Source of the DNA: a bacterium
GTDB taxonomy: Bacteria > Planctomycetota > J058 > JAJDCP01
Length of the DNA stretch: 44,124 bases
Assembly (NCBI GenBank): GCA_030428695.1
Contig: JAUIEM010000015.1
Coordinates: forward strand, 1 to 44,124
Direction of reading: 5' to 3'
The notes beneath the pieces are model-generated. The model was not told the DNA's origin and ran no database searches. It worked only from the letters and a program-made list of their open reading frames with translations. Shown here piece by piece: positions 26,944-33,988 of this stretch. The first letter of the stretch is position 1; each line of letters starts with the position of its first letter. A program made the position numbers and the translations under genes.

Positions 26944-27836
26944 GCCGGCTCCCCGACCTCAGCCAGGACGCCGAGCTGCGCGCCCTCGTCCAGGACGCGG
27001 TCGCGCGCTGCGTGCGCTCCTCGCTCGCCCAGTTCCGCAAGACCGCGCAGCGCCAGGCGCTGCGGGCGGTGCTCGCCGAGCTCGGTGGCGACCAGGGCCT
27101 GCCGGCGAGCAGCCTGGCCTGGTTCGCCCGCCTGCGCAGCCAGCTCGCGACCCGCCTCGCCGACTCCGCGGTCGGCGCCGAGCGCGACCTCGACGGCGGC
27201 CTGCGCCGCCTCGGCGAGCGCCTGACCGGCATCGAGCGCCTGATCGTCGGCGTCGACGAGTCGGTCTCCGGGCAGCTCGCCACGTTGAGCGAGCGGATCA
27301 CCGCCCTGGAGAGCCGCCCGGCGCCCCTGCACGAGGAGCCGGAGGCGCTCGAGGAAGCGCCGGAGGCGCTCGAGGAAGAGCCGGAGGCGCTCGAGGAGGT
27401 GCCGCAGGCGCGTCGCTCGCCCAGCCGCCGCCCCTACGGCGAGGGCGCGTCCGCCGATTCCGCCGTCAACCGCGTCGCCAACGAGGACGACGCGAGCGCG
27501 GTGCGCTTCCTGCAGGAGCTGGTCGCGCCCCCGCCCGCCACCGACGCCCTCGAGAAGAAGCTCGACGAGCGCCTGCTGCGCCTCGAGGGCCGGGTCGAGG
27601 AGGTGCTGCGCCGGCTCGGCGAGCTCGCGACCTTCCGCCCGTCCTCGAAAGGAAAAAAGCGCCAAGAGACGGCGGAGATTCCGCGCAAGATCGTCTCGCG
27701 CGCCGGCATGTCCCCCCTGAAGTCCGGCGTGCTCGGAAGCCTGCTCAAGCAAAACATCAGTTTTCGAAAAAAGATGCGAAGCGATGAGCCCACCCTGCCG
27801 AAAGAAACAAAGGGTCTCCTGCCCGTCACGTCCTGA
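26940..27836 (+). CDS. Second coiled-coil partner protein of the MamK-like operon
   Basis: The ATG at 26940 overlaps the previous stop (ATGA), so translation is coupled. The 298-residue protein has a helical head (residues 10-47), a coiled coil (about 80-125), a short acidic tandem repeat of the unit EEPEALEE/A (131-155), a second coiled coil (about 204-232) and a strongly basic tail (about 235-298, including SSKGKKRQETAEIPRK and SFRKKMRS). The tail is noticeably A-rich in DNA compared with the rest. There are no membrane segments. It ends 32 bases before the MamK-like gene. A filament-associated or nucleic-acid-contacting role is a reasonable guess. No known family is recognised. Confidence 0.8.
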   Translation: MSRLPDLSQDAELRALVQDAVARCVRSSLAQFRKTAQRQALRAVLAELGGDQGLPASSLAWFARLRSQLATRLADSAVGAERDLDGGLRRLGERLTGIERLIVGVDESVSGQLATLSERITALESRPAPLHEEPEALEEAPEALEEEPEALEEVPQARRSPSRRPYGEGASADSAVNRVANEDDASAVRFLQELVAPPPATDALEKKLDERLLRLEGRVEEVLRRLGELATFRPSSKGKKRQETAEIPRKIVSRAGMSPLKSGVLGSLLKQNISFRKKMRSDEPTLPKETKGLLPVTS

Positions 27837-27868
27837 GTCGAGACCCACCGCCGCCGCCTGGAGGGATC

Positions 27869-28951
27869 ATGGCACAAACGAACACGCCCGACACCGAAAC
27901 GCGTCCCGGAGCCACCGAGAACGTTCTGTATGTCGGCATCGACCTCGGCACCTCGCGGACCTCGATCTCTGCCAGCAACGGCGTGCGGTCTACGGTCGCG
28001 AGTCTGGTCGGTTATCCGAAGGACATCGTCAGCCGCAAGCTCCTGCAGCGCGACGTCCTGTTCGGCGCTGAAGCGCTGCGCAACCGGCTGTCCGTCAACC
28101 TTTACCGCCCGCTCGAGAAGGGCGTGATCAAGTTCTCGGAAGAGGACAACGAGGCCCACGAGGATGAGGCCCGCAACAACCTGCGCGCCGCGCGCCACCT
28201 GATCCAGCACGCGGTCAGCCTGGCCCGCAGCAAGCCCGAGCAGGTGATCTACGGCGTGATCGGCTGCCCGGCGCAGGCGAGCATCAAGAACAAGCAGGCG
28301 ATCATCGAGGCGGCCCGCGAGGTGCTCGACTCGGTCGTGATCTGCTCCGAGCCGTTCAGCGTGGCCTACGGCCTCGACCTCCTGACCGACGCCCTGGTGA
28401 TCGACATCGGCGCCGGCACCGTCGACCTCTGCCGCATGAAGGGCGCGATGCCCGACGACACCGACCAGATCACGCTGACGACGGCCGGGGACTTCCTCGA
28501 CCACCAGCTCTTCAACCTGTTCCGCGAGAAGTGCTCCGGCTCGCAGTTCACCATCAACATGGTGCGCGAGATCAAGGAGAAGTTCAGCTTCGTCACCGAG
28601 TCCGCCGAGCCGATCGAGGTGACCTTCCCGATCAACGGGCGGCCGCGGAAGTTCGACGTGACCGACGAGATCCGCACCGGCTGCAAGACGATCATCCCGC
28701 CGATGATCGAGGCGATCTACCGGCTGATCGGCAGCTTCGACCCCGAGTTCCAGAACAAGCTGCGCAACAACGTCCTCGTCGCCGGCGGCGGCAGCCAGAT
28801 CTTCGGCCTCGGCCGGGCCCTCGAAGAGGCCCTGGACGAGCTCGGCGGCGGCAGCGTCTACACCGTCGAGGAGCCGACCTACGCCGGCGCCAACGGCGCC
28901 CTGAAGATCGCCTACGACATGCCCGAGGAGACCTGGGAGCAGCTGCGCTAG
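27869..28951 (+). CDS. MamK-like bacterial actin
   Basis: This 360-residue protein is an actin/Hsp70-fold ATPase that closely resembles magnetosome actin MamK. Phosphate-1 loop GIDLGTSRT is at residues 23-31, followed by the MamK-like SLVGYPKDIV (46-54). IGCPAQAS is at 131-138, SEPFSVAYGLD at 160-170, phosphate-2 IDIGAGTVDLC at 178-188, REIKEKFSFV at 233-242 and adenosine-site VAGGGSQI at 304-311. The length matches MamK (about 350). MamK polymerises with ATP and positions magnetosomes. MamK-like genes also occur without other mam genes, and none is seen here, so the cargo is unknown. GGAGGG precedes the ATG. It closes an operon with two novel coiled-coil proteins. Confidence 0.9.
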   Translation: MAQTNTPDTETRPGATENVLYVGIDLGTSRTSISASNGVRSTVASLVGYPKDIVSRKLLQRDVLFGAEALRNRLSVNLYRPLEKGVIKFSEEDNEAHEDEARNNLRAARHLIQHAVSLARSKPEQVIYGVIGCPAQASIKNKQAIIEAAREVLDSVVICSEPFSVAYGLDLLTDALVIDIGAGTVDLCRMKGAMPDDTDQITLTTAGDFLDHQLFNLFREKCSGSQFTINMVREIKEKFSFVTESAEPIEVTFPINGRPRKFDVTDEIRTGCKTIIPPMIEAIYRLIGSFDPEFQNKLRNNVLVAGGGSQIFGLGRALEEALDELGGGSVYTVEEPTYAGANGALKIAYDMPEETWEQLR

Positions 28952-29064
28952 CCAGTCAGCCCGGCGCCCGGCGCCAAACCGCGGCCTTCTTCGACCCGTT
29001 CGGAGGAGGGCGCGTTGTCTACAGGGAAATCAACGAGAGCCCGACCACCACAGAAGGACGGAGA

Positions 29065-29835
29065 ATGCAGACCAGGACCGTTGGATACGTTCGCATCGCC
29101 ACGACAGAGGCCGACAAGGCGCGAGAGCTGCTCGCGTCCGTCGAGAGGACTCTGCGCGACTATGCGCGCGAGCGGAGCTGGGATGTGATCGAGATCTACC
29201 ACGACACCGGCGAGCAGCGCGCGGGCTTCCAGCGCATGCTCTCCTCCGCGCATCGGGCGGACGTCGTGCTGATCCACGAGTCGGGCGCGGCGACCGTCGG
29301 CGGCTACTCCCTGTCCCGCGAGGTCCAGGATATGGGCATGACCTGCCTCGACATCAACGCCCAGCTCGACCGCAAGAAGGCCTTCGTCGAGCGCCTGAGC
29401 CGCGGCCGCAAACGCGGCGCCCGGGCCGGACGGCACACCGCCGGGAAGATCCCCTACGGCTACGTCAAGGCCGACGACGGCGGGCTGGAGATCGACGTGC
29501 AGGAGGCGAAGGTCGTCCGCGAGATCTTCCGCGAGTACCTCAATCTGCGCAGCACCAGCCGGGTCGCGCGGCTGCTCGGCGATGAGGGGCGGAAGACCCG
29601 CCGCGGCAACGCCTTCTCGCGGGCGAGCATCTCCTTCATGCTGAAGAACGAGACCTACATCGGCCGGGTGCGCTACGGCGACATCAAGGCCCGCGGCCAG
29701 CACCCGCCGATCATCTCGGCGATCGTCTTCAACAAGGTGCAGAAGCTGCTCCAGAGCAACCGCAAGTCCGGCCGCCATCGCGCGCTGAACCGGTCCGGCT
29801 CCTACCCCTCGCTCGAGCCGATCGAGCCGAGCTGA
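29065..29835 (+). CDS. Serine-recombinase-family protein with degenerate catalytic domain
   Basis: The ATG at 29065 has AAGGACGGAG upstream. The 256-residue protein has an N-terminal resolvase-like domain (residues 1-105) and an intact Recombinase domain (about 125-235: GKIPYGYVKADDGG, VREIFREYL, ISFMLKNETYIGRVRYG). In active enzymes the N-terminus reads Y-x-R-V-S-T. Here it is YVRIATTEAD, so the nucleophilic serine is Ala12. The usual LDRLSR arginine pair is replaced by HESGAATVGG, although GFQRML survives. It is shorter than large serine recombinases and lacks their C-terminal coiled-coil region. It is therefore probably a DNA-binding protein without strand-transfer activity. It lies 113 bases after the MamK-like gene on the same strand, and a 348-bp palindromic element starts 9 bases after its stop. 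Confidence 0.88.
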   Translation: MQTRTVGYVRIATTEADKARELLASVERTLRDYARERSWDVIEIYHDTGEQRAGFQRMLSSAHRADVVLIHESGAATVGGYSLSREVQDMGMTCLDINAQLDRKKAFVERLSRGRKRGARAGRHTAGKIPYGYVKADDGGLEIDVQEAKVVREIFREYLNLRSTSRVARLLGDEGRKTRRGNAFSRASISFMLKNETYIGRVRYGDIKARGQHPPIISAIVFNKVQKLLQSNRKSGRHRALNRSGSYPSLEPIEPS

Positions 29836-29844
29836 GGGGGCGAG

Positions 29845-30192
29845 CCGGCAGGGCGCGACATCAACACTGCACGCGTTCGAGCCCTCCCTTCCGCATCCGT
29901 CCCCCGACCGCAGGTGTCCCGCGACGGAGCCGTCGCGCGGCGGATGCGGAAAGGGATGGCGTGCATGTTATTCCCCCCCTGCCCCCCGGTGGGGGGTTCC
30001 ACTTCATCAACTTGTCGGACGCAACACTGTCGGACGCAGGTTGCCCGAAGAAAAGACCGTCCAAACCTGGAGCCAGCTCCGGGCGGGACACCTACACGAA
30101 AGAAGATCGTCGCTGGCCCGGAGCTGTCTCCAGCTTTGGAGGGCAACCTGGTCCTCTGGAGCGTGTGCTGTGTTGATGTTGCGCCCTGCCGG
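29845..30192. repeat. 348-bp element with 31-bp terminal inverted repeats and nested palindromes
   Basis: The left end (29845-29875, beginning CCGGCAGGGCGC) is the inverse of the right end (30162-30192) with three mismatches in 31. Inside lie further stems. Positions 29881-29899 pair with 29941-29960 (core TTCCGCATCCG) and enclose a 7-bp hairpin at 29921-29936. Positions 29982-29987 pair with 29991-29996 (C6/G6). Positions 30038-30046 pair with 30141-30149 (AGGTTGCCC). Positions 30061-30084 pair with 30116-30139 with two mismatches in 24. The whole could fold as a cloverleaf closed by the terminal stem. It could be a MITE-like mobile element, a recombinase-linked cis site, or the gene for a structured RNA. 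No target-site duplication or convincing ORF was found. Confidence 0.8.
30013..30038 (+). repeat. Direct repeat TGTCGGACGCA, two copies
   Basis: Identical 11-mers at 30013-30023 and 30028-30038 are spaced 15 bases start to start, inside the palindromic element between its two main arms. They could be paired protein-binding sites. Confidence 0.6.
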
Positions 30193-30326
30193 GCGCCCGG
30201 AGGCCTCTCGGCGCTTCGGTCGTCGCTCGGCCGGAATGGGGAGTCGCCCGATCAGCAACGATGGCGCCCCCGCCGGTGCCCGCAAAACCTCCCCCCACCG
30301 GGTAGAATAGACCCGGGAGGGACAGC
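30193..30326. promoter_or_regulatory. Leader of the dipeptidase gene with -10 element
   Basis: These 134 bases hold no gene. TAGAAT at 30303-30308 is a good -10, without an obvious -35. It would start transcription about 12 bases before the GTG at 30327, leaving room only for the GGGAGGG ribosome-binding site. Confidence 0.4.
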
Positions 30327-33191
30327 GTGGCTTCCGAAGCAGAACCGAACACCCCGCGGGAGGCGCGGAACGCGAGCCGGGCGGAGATGCGCGGGGGGAT
30401 CCCGCTGCGCACCGGCGCGCGCACCGAGGTGACCGTGCCGCGGGTGTGGGGCTTCGCCGAGCTCCACGCCCACCCGGCCTCGCACCTCGCCTTCGGGGCG
30501 CGGCCCGACGGCACCGGCGGGCCGTTCTGGGGGGCGCCGGGACAGGCCCTGGCGGGCGCCGATCCCGCGTCCCTGCCGGCCTGCGCGCCGGACAAGCACG
30601 ACGGCACCGACGCCGACCTCGTCCGCCACGGCACCCGTCAGGCGATCGTCGCCCAGATCGGCGCGCTGACAGGGCTTCCGCACCAGCGCGGGGGCGCCCC
30701 GGACTTCGAGGGCTGGCCCCACGCCCTCAGCCTGCTGCACCAGCAGATGCACATCGCCTGGATCCGGCGGGCCTACGACGGCGGGCTGCGGCTGCTGGTC
30801 GCGAGCGTCACGGACAACCAGCTGCTCGCGCAGATGTGGAACGTCGGGCTGAACACGACCTCCTCGCCGCTGCCGCGCGACGACGGCTTCGAGTACGCCT
30901 CGGCGGTGCGGCAGCTCGACTTCATCACCGCGCAGGTGCGGGCGAACGCGGACTGGATGCAGCTCGTCAAGACCCCGTCGGAGGCGCGCTCGGCGATCGA
31001 GGCCGACAAGCTGGCGGTCGTGCTCGCCCTCGAGATGGACACCCTCGACGCCGACGAGATCCTGCGCCTGTACGATTCCCACGGCGTCCGGCTCGTCACG
31101 CCGGTGCACCTGGTCGACAACGGCTTCGGCGGCGCCGCGGTCTACATCGACCTGTTCAACACGAACAACCACTACCTCAACGAAAAGTTCTTCGCGGTCT
31201 CCGGCGACCCGCTCCTCGAGTTCCGCCTCTCCCACCCCGAGCGGGTCGAGCACCAGGATCTCAACATCCAGCGCCCGGTGCCGATCCCCGACGAGGACTT
31301 CCGCAAGCTCGGCTACGATCCGATCCCGGGCGCCCCGGGCGGGATCCCCTGGGAGCAGGGCCACAAGAACCAGAAGGGCGCGTGCCGCGCTCCCCTGCAG
31401 CGGCTGATGGCGCGGGGGATGCTGATCGACCTCGCCCACATGTCCGAGCGCGCGACCGAGGAGACGCTCGCGCTCGCCGAGAGCTTCCGCTACCCCCTGC
31501 TCGACACCCACACCGACCTGCGCGACGAGACCGAGCACGGGCACAGCGAGCGCGACCTCAAGCGCTCCCACGCCCGGCGGGTCAAGGAGCTCGGCGGCGT
31601 GCTCGGCCTCGGCACCATCGGTGACCTCGGGCCGCGGACGCTGGTGCGGGCGGCGGGCGGTCCGCTGGTGCGGCTGACCGGCGAGCGGCGGCGCTGGCGT
31701 CACGCGGTCGAGGTCGAGGAGGATGGGGATCCGACGGTCGCCCGCCTCGAGGTCGTGATCACGACCGGCGACGACGACCTGCGCGGCGGGGATGACAACG
31801 TCTCCGCCCTCGTCACCATCGGCTCCCGCGAACACACCTTCCCGCTGAACAAGGGGAAGAAGTGGAAGGACCGGGAGACCCACACCGTCACGCTGCCCCT
31901 GCCCGCTGGGACGCGGCTGTCGACCCTGCGCGGCTTCGGCCTGCGGACGACCTTCGGGAGCGGGCTCGGCAGCGACGAGTGGAAGGTCGACCGGCTGCTC
32001 GTGCGCTGGTCGGGAGACGGTGAGGGCGTGCTCGTCCAGGAGAGCGGCAGCCCCTTCCTGCACCTGCGCGGCGACGAGCCCGCCTGGTCGCAGCCGCTGA
32101 CCCCGCCCGCCGCGCGGCTGACGCCCGAGACCGCCCTGACGGCCCTGCGCGTCACGATCACCACCGGCGGGGACGACCTGCGCGGGGGCGACGACGACAA
32201 CGCCGTGCTGACCGTGCGCACCCGGCGCCACCGGCTGCGCCTGCCGCTCAACGCCGGGGCCTCGTGGGGCAACGGCAGCACGCACACGGTCACGCACGCG
32301 CTGCCGCCGGGCATCACCCTCGGAGTGGTGTCACGGGTACGCCTGGAGACCGCCTTCGGCGGCGGGACCGGCGGCGACAACTGGGAGGTCGCGGCGGTCG
32401 TGCTCGAGGGCCGGACGGCGACGGGCTGGCGCGAGCTCGCCCGCCACCGGGGCAGCCCCTGGGTGCGCTTCACCGGCGAGCGCAAGGAGGCCGCCGTCTA
32501 CGCCGGCCCGCCCCCGCGCCTGCCGGCCGGGCTCTGCGCCGAGCACCTCGAGCTGGCGATCGACACCGGCGGGGACGACCTGCGGGCGGGCGAGCGGGTG
32601 GACTTCGTCGTCTGCCTGCGGGACGGCGCGCGGCACGTCTTCCCCATCCCCGGAGTCGGCCAGGGGAACCGGGCGAGCCTGAAGCTGCTCGTCCACCTCC
32701 CCCGGGGGACGACGGTCGGCGCGATCGAGGCCGTCGAGCTCGAGGTCGGCTTCACGGGCGGGGCGGACGGCGACAACTGGGACATCGACCGGGTGCGGGT
32801 CGCCATCCTCGAAGATCCGGTGCGCCGCTGGCTGGCGAAGCTGCAGGACGCCCAGGGAGTCCTCGGCGGCGCGGTCGGCTTCGGCACGGACTGCAACGGC
32901 CTCGCGCCGATGATCCCGTTCTCGGGGGAGACCGTCCGCTATCCGGCCGACGTCGCCCTGCGCCACGGTGCGCCGGAAGGCACGCGGCCGCTCGAGCGCG
33001 AGACCCTCGGCAACCGCACCCTCGACTTCACCCACGACGGGGTCGCCCACTTCGGCATGCTCCCGGACCTGCTGCAGGCGGTCTCGCAGCTCGATGCGAG
33101 CGACGAGGCGGTCGAGCGCTTCTACCGCAGCGCGGAGGCCTTCATCCGCACCTGGGAAGACACGGTCGCGGCCGCCGCACGGGTCGGGTAG
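30327..33191 (+). CDS. M19-type membrane dipeptidase with three inserted beta-sandwich modules
   Basis: This 954-residue protein has the amidohydrolase barrel of the renal dipeptidase (M19) family. A first metal motif ELHAHP has His47 and His49. A central LALEMDTLD supplies a likely Glu ligand. LIDLAHMSERA and DTHTDL hold later histidines, and GFGTDCNG (about residues 851-858) matches the active-site Asp loop. Between the histidines and that Asp, residues about 440-830 contain three copies of a roughly 130-residue module. Each copy starts like ITTGDDDLRGGDDN and ends like FGGGxGxDNWxVDR, a probable PLAT-like beta-sandwich that interrupts the barrel. The GTG at 30327 is supported by GGGAGGG; a later ATG (residue 21) is possible. 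No secretion signal is evident. HxH instead of HxD in the first motif is unusual for M19. Confidence 0.83.
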   Translation: MASEAEPNTPREARNASRAEMRGGIPLRTGARTEVTVPRVWGFAELHAHPASHLAFGARPDGTGGPFWGAPGQALAGADPASLPACAPDKHDGTDADLVRHGTRQAIVAQIGALTGLPHQRGGAPDFEGWPHALSLLHQQMHIAWIRRAYDGGLRLLVASVTDNQLLAQMWNVGLNTTSSPLPRDDGFEYASAVRQLDFITAQVRANADWMQLVKTPSEARSAIEADKLAVVLALEMDTLDADEILRLYDSHGVRLVTPVHLVDNGFGGAAVYIDLFNTNNHYLNEKFFAVSGDPLLEFRLSHPERVEHQDLNIQRPVPIPDEDFRKLGYDPIPGAPGGIPWEQGHKNQKGACRAPLQRLMARGMLIDLAHMSERATEETLALAESFRYPLLDTHTDLRDETEHGHSERDLKRSHARRVKELGGVLGLGTIGDLGPRTLVRAAGGPLVRLTGERRRWRHAVEVEEDGDPTVARLEVVITTGDDDLRGGDDNVSALVTIGSREHTFPLNKGKKWKDRETHTVTLPLPAGTRLSTLRGFGLRTTFGSGLGSDEWKVDRLLVRWSGDGEGVLVQESGSPFLHLRGDEPAWSQPLTPPAARLTPETALTALRVTITTGGDDLRGGDDDNAVLTVRTRRHRLRLPLNAGASWGNGSTHTVTHALPPGITLGVVSRVRLETAFGGGTGGDNWEVAAVVLEGRTATGWRELARHRGSPWVRFTGERKEAAVYAGPPPRLPAGLCAEHLELAIDTGGDDLRAGERVDFVVCLRDGARHVFPIPGVGQGNRASLKLLVHLPRGTTVGAIEAVELEVGFTGGADGDNWDIDRVRVAILEDPVRRWLAKLQDAQGVLGGAVGFGTDCNGLAPMIPFSGETVRYPADVALRHGAPEGTRPLERETLGNRTLDFTHDGVAHFGMLPDLLQAVSQLDASDEAVERFYRSAEAFIRTWEDTVAAAARVG

Positions 33192-33988
33192 CGCCTCATC
33201 CACTCAGCTAACGCAAGGACGGGCCGCCTGCGAGGGCGGGCCTGCTGGCGATGAGTACAGGCGGGGCAAACAGGGCGGAGGAAGAGGGAAATCAACGCAG
33301 AGACGCAGAGGCGCGGAGGCGCGGAGCGGGCCTCACGTTAGAAGATCGAAGCCTGAGCTGAGCTGAGATCAAAGAGGAAGAAAGAGGGGAAGAAGAAGTT
33401 ATCAGGAATGCAGGAAGTGGGGAGATCCAGGAAAAGACAGGAAAAGAAGGAGGGAGAGGAATTGGAAGGAAAGAAGCAAGAAGGATAGGGAGGAATAAGA
33501 TCAAAAGAGGAAGAAGAAGTTATCAGGAATGCAGGAAGTGGGGAGATCCAGGAAAAGAAAGAATAAGAAGGGGAAGAGGAGGAAAATAAGGGAAGAAGGA
33601 GAGCCTGTTTCCAATCAACGCCCGACACAAGATAGTGCGAGTTGCCAGTCTTTCACTTCTTTCCAACCTTCGCCCTCTTTCTTCCTTTCTTTTCTTTTCC
33701 TGGATCTCCCCACTTCCTGCCTTCCTTATAAATTTTTTTCTTCTCTTTTTTCTCTTCTTCTCTTTTCTTCAGCGGAGAAGTTGATGCTACACAAAAATTG
33801 GCTCTCATGAGATGGGTCGCGACTGGCGGCTTGCGAAGGTTCTTGCTCCCTGTATTCCTTATGACTTCTTCTTCTCTTCCTTCCTTCTTTTCGCTCTTCC
33901 CAGAACACCCAGCCCGCGTGATTACCCCTCTCCTAACGGCGAAGATTCCTCCCTCCCTACTCCCGTCATGACGCTATGCAACGCAGGC
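33192..33988. repeat. Noncoding region with polypurine/polypyrimidine repeats in direct and inverted copies
   Basis: This 797-bp stretch has much lower GC than its surroundings and no credible gene. The plus strand is almost all purine from about 33271 to 33600 and pyrimidine from about 33640 to 33900. A 49-bp unit (core AGGAAGTGGGGAGATCC) is present identically at 33389-33437 and 33510-33558. It occurs inverted with a few changes at 33692-33730 and as a shorter inverted partial copy at about 33847-33880. The left part also holds a CGCAGAGACGCAGAGGCGCGG stretch at 33296-33316, a type of dispersed intergenic repeat I associate with environmental genomes. The two halves could pair into one large imperfect hairpin. 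Confidence 0.85.

Noticed and set aside
27869..28951. MreB, ParM or DnaK as the identity of the actin-fold protein
   Set aside because: The length and the SLVGYPKD, SEPFSVAYG and EIKEKFSF segments fit MamK better; there is no ParR-like gene or DnaK substrate domain.
29861..30091. Small open frames inside the palindromic element
   Set aside because: They have Arg/Pro-rich translations, no ribosome-binding site and overlap the symmetric stems, so the palindromes explain the sequence.
33389..33558. Possible CRISPR-like direct repeats
   Set aside because: There are only two direct copies, 49 bp long, with a purine-rich non-unique spacer and further inverted copies; no cas genes are nearby.
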